DNA of 64,000 nucleotides from JAXLWB01 sp046328715 (lineage in GTDB: Bacteria > Chloroflexota > Anaerolineae > Caldilineales > Caldilineaceae), in NCBI GenBank assembly GCA_046328715.1, contig JAXLWB010000006.1:186001-250000 (forward strand), in the 5' to 3' direction. This document shows positions 1 through 7,223 of the stretch, piece after piece; the stretch's first letter is position 1; each line of letters opens with the position of its first letter. The notes below the pieces were generated by a model. It was not told the origin of the DNA. It saw only the letters and a program-made list of their open reading frames with translations, and did not search any database. The translations under genes were made by a program, and so were the position numbers.

Positions 1-450
1 CTCATTCGCACAGGTGAATGAGTTTGCCAGTCAGGCAACGCGCTGGGTTGGACGGAGGAGTGAATCTGCCAAGAGCGAGGGTCGATTCATCCGCACGGAT
101 GAATGCATGTGCCACTTGGGAAACGGACTCATTCGCACAGGTGAATGAGTTTGCCAGTAACCGGGAAATGGGCTGGGCTGAGTCAGACGGAGGAGTGAAC
201 TTGCCAAGAGCGACGGTCGATTCATCCGCACGGATGAATGCATTGGCCACTTGGGAAACGGACTCATTCGCACAGGTGAATGAGTTTGCCAGTCGGGAAA
301 TGTGCTGGGTTGGACGGAGGAGTGAATCTGCCAAGAGCGATAGTCAATTCATCTGTACGGACGAATGCATTTGCCACTTGGGAAACGGACTCGTCCGCAT
401 GGATGAATGTGTTTGCCAGTCGGGAAACTCGCTGAGTCGGACGGAGGAGT
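1..450. repeat. tandem ~127-135 bp repeat with two hairpins per unit
   Basis: About three and a half head-to-tail units. Each carries a hairpin CTCATTC-loop-GAATGAG (1-22, 128-149, 263-284) and a second, perfect 9-bp-stem palindrome ATTCATCCG-CA-CGGATGAAT (85-104, 220-239, degenerate at 347-366). The spacer TGGACGGAGGAGTGAA recurs between them. Units start 127 and 135 bp apart. Both strands stay open for over 300 bases because the unit contains few stops, but the repeat structure and absence of a ribosome site argue against a gene. The array is probably cut by the window edge, so its true length is unknown. Confidence 0.85.
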
Positions 451-513
451 GAATCTAATGATAATTGACAAGCATTTTCAGTAATTGTCGATCGTCGCTC
501 TATGCAACCTTTG

Positions 514-539
514 TGCGGCTACAAGCACGCACCTACGCT
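514..539. repeat. dispersed repeat half-site (GTGCGGCTA...GCACGCACCTACG)
   Basis: This short stretch matches, in reverse complement, the arm at 6920-6945 inside the nested element upstream of the 7224 gene, and resembles the arms at 45257-45323. It looks like one copy of a dispersed intergenic repeat family in this genome. There is no coding content. Confidence 0.55.
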
Positions 540-556
540 TTATTTTTGTGGATAGT

Positions 557-593
557 GTGAATCGTGAATGGTTCATTACCATCAACGATTCAC
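557..593 (-). terminator. hairpin downstream of the 647-3010 gene
   Basis: Arms 557-572 and 578-593 pair at 14 of 16 positions around a 5-nt loop. It lies about 55 bp past the stop codon of the leftward gene. No strong T-run follows on the minus strand, so it may be an mRNA-end stabilising hairpin rather than a classic intrinsic terminator. Confidence 0.5.
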
Positions 594-646
594 TATGCTT
601 TCCAAGGTTCGCCGTAAAAAATGACCGGAAACTGCAAAATCGAAAT

Positions 647-3010
647 CTATTGGGGGCGGTATACTACGGTGTAGCCGATCTCTTCCGCCGCTGTGTAATG
701 TTTGTCGATGGCAGTCAGCATCTCCTCGCTCCAGCGGTCGCGATCCAGCGAGAGACCGGGGAATTTGAAGATCAGGATCAGCGCGTACTCCTGGTGCTCG
801 ATAGCGGTGAGCAGCGGCGTCTGATCCCATTTGCCGGCGCGGGCAAGCTGCGTCAGTTCGAACGGCTGGAAGAGCAACGGTCGTCCGGCCAGCACCATCT
901 GCCCCAGATCCTCGTCGGCCAGCAGCGGCCCGTCGGTGCTGCGCATGAGATCAGCGATCTGCGCCATGTCGGCACGCGAGTCAAGCCGGAATTGGGAGAA
1001 GAGTTGGTAGCTCAGGCCAGGCAACAGCAGAAAAAGTTGTAGGGCGAGTCCCAGCATCAGCAGTCGGCGGATGGGCGGGAGATGGCGCTGCCAGGTCAGC
1101 AGGCTGCCGACTGCGAAACTCATGGCTACGCAGAATTCCAGCAGATAGTTGATGTTGGAACCAACCTTGCCAATGGTCAGGCCGGAAAGCGCGGCACCCA
1201 CCATGTAAGGGAGCAACAGTCGCCACCCGCGCGGCCGCACCTTTGCAATCCCCACCAGCAGCACAAACAGAACAGTGATCAGCACCGGAACCAGCATGAA
1301 GGTCAACAGTTCGCCGAAATACTGCTGAAGCAGCGCCACCTTCACCTCGTTGATGTTGGCGGTGACAATGTTGAAGTAGAAGCCCCCACCAGTTACGAGA
1401 TTCAGCAGCACAAAGAGGCTCAGGCCGAGAACAGCCACCAACCCGGCTAGCGCCAGCGCCTGTTGTCGCCGGCCATTGCTCCACAGCCAGACGAACGCGG
1501 CCAGCGGTGCGGCCAGCCCGTAGGATTGGCGCGTGTACACGGCGGCCACCAGCAGCAGCGCAACGCCTACAATGGCCCAAGAAAACCACCCCTCTCTATT
1601 ACCGGACCGAGTAACAGGTCTATCCCCCTGCAGAGCGGCATCCACGCGCGATGCGTCCTCGGCAGGGGGATAGTAACGTACCACCACCCACAGCGCCGCC
1701 AGGCTCAGACAGAGCGCCAGTGAATCAATGCGGTAGAGTGGTGCCCAGTAGCGGGTATAGGGCAGCGCCAGCAGTGTCAGTCCTCCGATCAGCGCCGCCA
1801 ATCGGTCGCCAGTCAGCATACGCAGGATCAGGCCGACGAAGAGCGCCGCACCGATCATGGCCAGCCAGGAAAGCAACCGCCCATACCAGAAGGCGGGGCC
1901 AAACAGCCAAGTCAGCGGCACCTGTACGAGCATGTAAAGCGGCGGATAGTTGGCAATCGTGTAAGGCGGTACCTGTAGGTCAGCGTGGTAGATGTTCTGA
2001 CCGTGGGCGAGCCGCTGCGTCTGGTCGAGCAGCGGTGCCTCGCCGTAGTCCAAGGCGTAGGGAAAGTTCAGCACCCGCCAGCCCTCCGCCACAAACACAA
2101 AGGCACCGAGCACCAGCACCACCAACAGCACTCGCGCCGAGTTGCTCAACGCCAGCCAGGCCAGTTGGTAACGCTCCAGCCAGCGTCGCCATCGGTACGT
2201 ATCTGCGGGGACGGCCACACCCGTCGGGTCGGCAGTGCGTTGTGGCTGAAATGTCAGTGCGAGCAGCACCAGCGGCGCGCTGATGATCAGGGCAGCGGCC
2301 ACGGCTATCACCACGCTAAAACCGACGCTGCCAAAGAGCGACATGGCAATCGGGGCAGTGCGATACTTGTCATTGCTTGTGAAACCAACTGACCACAGAA
2401 AGCCATTCCAGCCAGTGATAAAGCCGATCAGACCAACCGTCACCAGCCCAGGCGCAACCAGCGGCAAGATCAGACGGTAAAAAGTCGACAATGGTGATAC
2501 ACCGTCAGCAGCGGCGGCCTCTGTGAGCTTACGGGGGAGATTGCGGAAGCCGGCGGCCAGCAACCAGACTGTTAGCGGCAGTGTCAGTAGGTAGGCGAGG
2601 AGCAGGGGCCACATACTGTTGTCTGGCGCAAGTGGTCCGCATCTTCCACCACCCACTGGGCATGGACTCGGGAAGAAGAGATACAATCCAGCGATCAGCG
2701 CAAGCGGCGGGAGGGCGACTATGGTTAGCACAGTGTAGCGCAGTAGCCCTTGGCTACGGAACCACCGCTGCCCCACCCCAACCGCAGCGGCTGCCCCTAC
2801 TAGTAGCGTCAGTGCCGCTACGCCACTACTCACGATCAGCAAATCATTTAGCCCGGCTGCAAAGCGTTCGCTGTTCAAAACCGCCAGGTTGTTGGTCAGC
2901 CAGTAGACAGGGAACAGCCCGTAGAAGAGCGTGAGTAGTACGGCCAGCCAGCGCAAGAACCCTTTGCGAGCGGGTATCGTGTTGGGTGGGCGCAGTGATG
3001 GTGAGCTCAT
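647..3010 (-). CDS. fusion of MalG-like ABC permease domain and GT-C-type glycosyltransferase-like domain
   Basis: This 787-residue polytopic membrane protein has two recognisable halves. Residues about 1-265 look like a sugar ABC-transporter permease and contain a good EAA loop (EAA at 164-166, G170, LP at 182-183), the cytoplasmic contact with an ABC ATPase. Residues about 290-787 look like a GT-C/GT39-like membrane glycosyltransferase: many hydrophobic helices, and an acidic loop DYGEAPLLDQ at 321-330 followed by a Tyr/Pro-rich extracytoplasmic stretch where GT-C enzymes bind the lipid-linked sugar. Such enzymes move sugars from polyprenyl phosphates outside the membrane; the acceptor here is unknown. 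No ATPase, second permease or binding protein is encoded nearby. The ATG at 3010 has a GAAGGA ribosome site upstream, and the gene is preceded by a class A promoter. A chance fusion of two genes is the main alternative reading of its history. Confidence 0.75.
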   Translation of the reverse strand: MSSPSLRPPNTIPARKGFLRWLAVLLTLFYGLFPVYWLTNNLAVLNSERFAAGLNDLLIVSSGVAALTLLVGAAAAVGVGQRWFRSQGLLRYTVLTIVALPPLALIAGLYLFFPSPCPVGGGRCGPLAPDNSMWPLLLAYLLTLPLTVWLLAAGFRNLPRKLTEAAAADGVSPLSTFYRLILPLVAPGLVTVGLIGFITGWNGFLWSVGFTSNDKYRTAPIAMSLFGSVGFSVVIAVAAALIISAPLVLLALTFQPQRTADPTGVAVPADTYRWRRWLERYQLAWLALSNSARVLLVVLVLGAFVFVAEGWRVLNFPYALDYGEAPLLDQTQRLAHGQNIYHADLQVPPYTIANYPPLYMLVQVPLTWLFGPAFWYGRLLSWLAMIGAALFVGLILRMLTGDRLAALIGGLTLLALPYTRYWAPLYRIDSLALCLSLAALWVVVRYYPPAEDASRVDAALQGDRPVTRSGNREGWFSWAIVGVALLLVAAVYTRQSYGLAAPLAAFVWLWSNGRRQQALALAGLVAVLGLSLFVLLNLVTGGGFYFNIVTANINEVKVALLQQYFGELLTFMLVPVLITVLFVLLVGIAKVRPRGWRLLLPYMVGAALSGLTIGKVGSNINYLLEFCVAMSFAVGSLLTWQRHLPPIRRLLMLGLALQLFLLLPGLSYQLFSQFRLDSRADMAQIADLMRSTDGPLLADEDLGQMVLAGRPLLFQPFELTQLARAGKWDQTPLLTAIEHQEYALILIFKFPGLSLDRDRWSEEMLTAIDKHYTAAEEIGYTVVYRPQ

Positions 3011-3165
3011 AGCGTGTCCTTCATTCTTTTGTTGGTTTACACAAAATGCTTAGAAATTTTTCGCCATTGCGATACAAATCTGGTACATACGCTTATCATG
3101 CAAGAGCATTCCCGGAAGAGGATCGCCTGAAGAGATATAAATGACCCTTGTTACTGACACGAATC

Positions 3166-3230
3166 AGTATAGCAATTTATCGTTACAAAACAGGTCCGCT
3201 TGCGTTACAAGAGCGGCGAAAATCGTCACA
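3166..3230 (-). promoter_or_regulatory. class A SARP-like promoter for the 3010 gene
   Basis: On the plus strand AGTATA (3166-3171; TATACT in sense) is followed by exactly 8 bp and then TCGTTAC (3180). Further copies begin with cgt at 3203 and 3224, giving 22 and 21 bp spacing. No -35 box is evident because the repeats occupy that position. It lies about 155 bp from the start codon. The binding protein is inferred, not shown. Confidence 0.65.
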
Positions 3231-3258
3231 AAAATGAAGGGAAGCTCAAAAAGACAAA

Positions 3259-3309
3259 AAGAGAGGAAGACAAGAAGCAGCCATTGCGCTCTTCTTGTCT
3301 TCCTCTCTT
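3259..3309 (-). terminator. intrinsic terminator of the 3336-6035 gene (GACAAGAAG repeat)
   Basis: A perfect 19-bp stem (3259-3277 / 3291-3309) with a 13-nt loop lies just past the stop codon. On the minus strand it is followed by a broken T-run (TTTTTGTCTTTTTG). The stem is a copy of the purine-rich GACAAGAAG palindrome found intergenically at 11.7 kb and inside coding sequence at 8.0, 9.3 and 34.4 kb. Confidence 0.8.
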
Positions 3310-3335
3310 CCCTTCTTTCTGTCTTCTTGTCAGAC

Positions 3336-6035
3336 TCAGCGACTGACAACTGGCAGGAAGATGCGGTTGCTTAGCGTCGCATCCTCAGCGCCATTGTCGC
3401 CGACCGGTTCCGTGAGATATTCGGCACCGGCCTCTTCGCTGGGGATTTGCAGTTCGGCGTCGGCGCTGACGACCAGCCGCTTCTCAAACTTGAGGATGCT
3501 GGAGGCAGGGTCGATCACACCGACCAGTCCTAGACCGTCGTTGTTGCCTTCGAGCGGGCTGGCAGGGTTGTCGCGTTCGTCGCCGCTGATATCGAGGGTG
3601 AAACGAGCCGGATCGAGAATCGCCAAGCCGACTACATCGTTGCCGTAGCCAGCCGTCAGACCGGCAAAGTTCGCTTGGCCGTTGCCATTTCGCCAACCAT
3701 TGCGCAGCACAATGGTCAAGAGGTCACTGCCTGCACCGCCGCTGACGTTACGTACCCCATCGCCATCGAGCAGGGTATCGTTGCCTTCACCGCCGAGCAG
3801 TTCGTCGTAGTCACCGCTACCGCCGTTGAGCACGTCGCTGCCCTTGCCGCCATCGATGAAGTCATTGCCACCCATGCCTTGCAGCAGATCCACCCCATCG
3901 CCGCCACAGAGCAGGTCATCGCCACTCTTGCCGTCGATCTTGTCGTTGCCGCCCAGACCGAGGATCAGGTCGGGGCCATTTGTACCGTTGAGCGTGTTGT
4001 TGCTGTTTGTACCAACCAGGATGCTGCCGCTCCAGCCCGCAGCCGTATAACTGTTCCCATTCTGATAGACCGTATAGGCCCCACAGGTTCCGACCAACGT
4101 ACCGGCAGAGGGTGTGTTGGTTGGGGTTGGCGGTACAGGTGTGTTGGTCGCGGTAGCTGTCGCCGTTGGCGGAACTGGGGTGTTCGTCGGGGTCTCGGTT
4201 GCTGTATGAGTCGGAGTCGCCGTCGGCGTGTCCGTTGCTGTGTTGGTCGGTGTGTCAGTCGGTGTGTCGGTTGCTGTATGAGTCGGAGTCGGCGTGTCCG
4301 TTGCCGTGTTGGTCGGTGTATCGGTTGCCGTATGAGTCGGCGTTGCCGTCGGTGTGTCCGTTGCTGTGTTCGTCGGTGTTGCTGTCGGCGTATTGGTGGG
4401 GGTGTTCGTTGCTGTCGGGGTGTGGGTTGGCGTTGCGGTCGGGGCATTGACTGTGTAGCTGACGCTGACCGCGGCGGCGCTGTTGCCAGCCAGGTCGGTA
4501 GCGCCACTGCAGGTGGCCGTGAAGCTGCCTGTGCCGTCAGGATTGCCCCCCGTCAGGCTGAGGGTGGCCTGGGTCGCCACGCCGGAGAGCGCATCGGTGG
4601 TGCTACAGGCGGCGGTGGGGACGCTGCCTACGGTATAGCTGGCACCGTTGCTCACCCCAGTGAGGATGACGCTCGGCGCGCTCTTGTCTACCTTTACCGT
4701 ATAGGTGGCGGTGCGCTGGTTGAGCGCCACATCTTTACAGGTGGCGCTGAGGGTTAGCGTGCCTTCGCCGCTGCTGGTGCTGCTGGTGGTGCAGTTGGCG
4801 GTGTCGATAATGGCGCCGGTGAAGGTCCAGTTCCAGTTGACCGTGACATCGGTATTGTTCCACCCGGCCCCATTGGCGGCTGGGCTTTGGCTGGGGTTGG
4901 CGTTGGGGGCCGTCGGGTCGATGCGCACGCTGTAGGACGCCGTGCCCGTGTTGCCCGCCAGATCCTTGCAGGTGGCAGTGACGGTGACGGTAGACGAACC
5001 GCTGGCGACACTGCTCGTCGTGCAGTTGGCCGGATCAATGCCAGAAACCGGCGCGCCGCCTGATACCGGGTCGCTCCAGTTCCAGCTCACGGTGACACTG
5101 GTGTTGTTCCAGCCCGAGGGCGCTGCGGCTGGCGACTGGGTGGGATTGGCGACCGGCGCGGTCGTGTCTGGCAAGGGCTGGCTATAGGCTGATGGTGACC
5201 TAGACCATCCCCGGCTGCGCACGCCAGTTTGGAAGCGAACGCTCTGGCCGCCGACGGGGCCATAGCTGCTGCCGCCGCCGCCAGCGCAGCCATGCCGCTG
5301 CTTCGACTCATAGCCGCCGCCGCCACCGCCGTAGTAACCGCCGCCGCCGTCACCGCCGTCAGCCACCCTGCCCACCTTGACCCAGGCTGCCATTGCTGGC
5401 GGCTGCGCCAGAGTGGCATCGGACACCCGAGCCAGCAGCGCCACCGGCGATCTGGGTGCCGCCGCCGCCGCCAGCAAGCCTTTGCCGCCGCTTCGGATAG
5501 CCGCCGGAGCGCCGCCGCTGCAGCCGCCGCCCTAAGATTACCGCCGCCCGCACCGCCGCCGCCCGCCACGAGGAGACGGATCAGCCAGCCCGATAGGCCC
5601 CGTTGCGCACATCCGGCGCGCCGCCACCGTGCCTTCCTCCGTTGCCGATACCGCCGCCATTGAAGCCACGAAGTGGGGGGAGACCGCAAAGCCGCCGACC
5701 ACGGATCTGGTAGGTCGTGCCGGGCGTGACATTCAGGGTCGCCGTCCGCGTCCGCCCTGTCCATCACCAGGGCTATTGTCCCCACGCCCTGTGCGCCATA
5801 GAGGTCAAAGGTGGCACTGGTGACGCCGGTCGGCACGCTCCATGCTCTCGGCTGCGCCACTGAGGCTGAAGGTGATGGTGCAATTCTGCACGGCGCCGTT
5901 GGGCGTGCAGGTGGTGGTGGCGGCTTGGGCGGTGCCCAGGCCGGCCGGGTTAAAAGCTGGGCGACCGCCAAGGTCAACCCGCAAGAGTAGGCCCCACAGG
6001 CGGAGGCGCTGGAAAAATTGTCGTTGGTGGTTCAT
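3336..6035 (-). pseudogene. exported Ig-like/Thr-Pro/RTX protein, N-terminal third frameshifted
   Basis: The gene starts at ATG 6035 behind AGGAG and first encodes a hydrophobic leader, but the frame then changes many times between about 6000 and 5180. Fragments in alternating frames match the intact paralogue at 11804-14946: a Cys pair, WSVPTGVTSATFDLYGAQG, ATLNVTPGTTYQI, and a Gly-rich run. From about 5180 the frame is open to the stop: Ig-like modules repeating the GWNN(T)xVTV pattern, a Thr/Pro-rich linker of TPT/ATD units, four to five RTX calcium-binding nonapeptide motifs (GGxGxDxLx) around 3800-3960, a C-terminal domain, and the tail IFLPVVSR. The open part alone would be 713 residues with an implausible Ala/Gly start. 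Either a decaying copy or local sequence errors in an 80% GC stretch could explain this. Role by family: extracellular, calcium-stabilised surface protein. Confidence 0.75.
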
Positions 6036-6053
6036 GTTTTGCTCCTTCTGGTT

Positions 6054-6170
6054 AAATGACAGGACTTACGCAAGATGTTGTAGCACAAGTATTTTCTTGT
6101 GCGCTGATTACTCGAAAAGAACAAGAAGGTATCGTTCTCATTTCTCCCGTCTTGCATAAGTCCTAAATGA
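6054..6170. mobile_element. ~104 bp MITE with AAATGA target duplication
   Basis: Terminal inverted repeats AGGACTTACGCAAGA (6061-6075) and TCTTGCATAAGTCCT (6150-6164) differ at one position. They are flanked by the direct repeat AAATGA (6054-6059 and 6165-6170), and an internal hairpin GCACAAG/CTTGTGC lies at 6083-6102. No coding capacity. AGGACTTACGCA-type ends are common in bacterial IS-derived elements. It separates the small 6430 gene from the leader of the 6035 gene. Confidence 0.7.
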
Positions 6171-6196
6171 TTGTTTGCACTTGCAGCGCAACTCAG

Positions 6197-6430
6197 CTAT
6201 CCCCTGTCCCGGACCGGCGTCTCCACGTTGGGGGCAAGGTGCGGCGGGTGGCTGACTTGCCGTTGTAAAAAAGCCAACAACTGCTCGATATCGCCAAAGA
6301 GGATCGTGTGGCCGTTCTGTACACATTGGGCCGAGGCGCGCCAGCAACCTGCATCGTTGCTTTGCCACAAGCGCACCATGTAGGCATGATAGGCGCTGCT
6401 TTGTCTAAATTGCTGTTGTTCTCTGATCAT
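6197..6430 (-). CDS. small conserved-looking protein of unknown function
   Basis: This encodes 77 residues. The ATG at 6430 is chosen because AAGGAT lies at good spacing upstream; an in-frame GTG at 6466 would add 12 residues and precede the ribosome site. The composition and the pattern MVRLWQSN...CWRAS followed by ILFGDIEQLLAFLQRQ resemble short Chloroflexota proteins of unknown role that end in a [FL]xxLxxLFAFL-type helix. That comparison is from memory and would need a search. The gene sits directly under the class A promoter at 6483 and ahead of the 6035 exoprotein gene, so the two may form one transcript interrupted by the MITE. Confidence 0.65.
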   Translation of the reverse strand: MIREQQQFRQSSAYHAYMVRLWQSNDAGCWRASAQCVQNGHTILFGDIEQLLAFLQRQVSHPPHLAPNVETPVRDRG

Positions 6431-6482
6431 CAATGCTATCCTTTCCGCCTGCGGCTCCGTTCGCACCGAACTGTCTTTCTTG

Positions 6483-6572
6483 AGTATAGCGTGCTACCGT
6501 TAAATAGGAGGGGCGCTACCGTTAAAGGTAAAGGGGGCGCTACCGTTAAATTTGTAATCGTGGCTCGTTAAA
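6483..6572 (-). promoter_or_regulatory. class A SARP-like promoter for the 6430 gene
   Basis: AGTATA (6483-6488) is followed by 8 bp and CCGTTAA (6497-6503). Further CGTTAAA copies begin at 6520, 6544 and 6566, spacing 22, 24 and 22. The repeats read C/T-CGTTAA here rather than TCGTTAT. On the plus strand the last copy is itself followed by 8 bp and TATAAT (6581-6586), a possible rightward promoter towards the 7224 regulator. Confidence 0.65.
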
Positions 6573-6643
6573 TAGTATGTTATAATTGATCAACTTCTGA
6601 TTGGCTGATGATCAAGCGATAGCGGCAGTGACAGACGTACTTT

Positions 6644-6781
6644 GCAATCTTCCGGGAAGATTGTACCCTTCCATGTGCGCTAGCCTATAAGCTTCTCGGA
6701 AGATGATTGCTATACTCCGCACGGCATCAAATTGAGTCCTGTACCCTTTCAAAAAGCTCAATTTGTGCCTGTGTGCGGTAT
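6644..6781. repeat. two consecutive imperfect inverted repeats
   Basis: The first pairs GCAATCTTCCGGGAAG (6644-6659) with a near-complement at 6692-6710. The second pairs 6712-6736 with 6757-6781, including the perfect AAATTGAG/CTCAATTT core and outer CCGCAC/GTGCGG arms. The first resembles the TTCCGGGAA hairpins at 53959, 60049 and 63480. No open frame of interest. Confidence 0.6.
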
Positions 6782-6796
6782 AAATTGTTTTGTTCC

Positions 6797-7205
6797 TAGT
6801 AACTGCTCAGCCGCCCCTCCCTAGCCCTCCCTTTCGGGGAGGGAATTGTCACGCCGAGCGCGATAGTTCCTCCCCTTTTGGGGGAGGTTAGGAGGCACTG
6901 CCATTAAGTTAAGAGCTTTCGTAGGTGCGTGCTTTTAGCCGCACGACGTGGGTCATATCGAGAACGTGCGGTTACAAATCCATACGCATCAAGGTAAGGC
7001 GTTCCAACCGAAGAACGCCAGCGGAGTTGTGTAGAGGCGGTTCGCAACCGCTGGTCTGGGATCGACCGACAGACCGGCGGTTGCGGGCCGCCTCTACAGC
7101 AAAATTCCTTAGCTTGATACCAATGGGTTATAAACCGCACCTACGAAGACCAAAAATGCTAACTTAATGGCAGTGAGGGTAGAAGGGGCGGCTGCGTAGT
7201 TACTG
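6797..7205. mobile_element. ~410 bp nested inverted-repeat element, no ORF
   Basis: Outer ends TAGTAACTGCTCAGCCGCCC (from 6797) and the complementary 7182-7205 pair at about 20 of 24 positions. Inside, CACTGCCATTAAGTTA (6896-6911) pairs perfectly with 7160-7175, and CGTAGGTGCG (6920-6929) with 7136-7145. The centre is a long hairpin, TGTAGAGGCGG (7030) to CCGCCTCTACA (7098). Small hairpins CCCTCCC/GGGAGGG and CTCCCC/GGGGAG lie near the left end. The structure is that of a non-autonomous element, perhaps several nested insertions. It ends 18 bp before the start of the 7224 regulator gene. Confidence 0.65.
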
Positions 7206-7223
7206 TTTCGATTGCATTATCCT

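Noticed and set aside
1..450. CRISPR array or a real protein-coding repeat gene
   Set aside because: Units of ~130 bp with conserved rather than variable spacers do not fit CRISPR. Open frames exist on both strands only because the unit lacks stops, and unit lengths of 127 and 135 bp do not keep one frame.
3236..3334. Small gene in the purine-rich intergenic repeats
   Set aside because: Frames there come from the palindrome; the stem, loop and T-run fit a terminator much better.
3675..4757. Long plus-strand open frame antisense to the RTX region
   Set aside because: It is the complement of Thr/Pro and Gly/Asp repeats; its Cys/Arg-rich translation, lack of a ribosome site and the clear domains on the minus strand mark it as a shadow. 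The same holds for 12143-13288 and 13219-14286.
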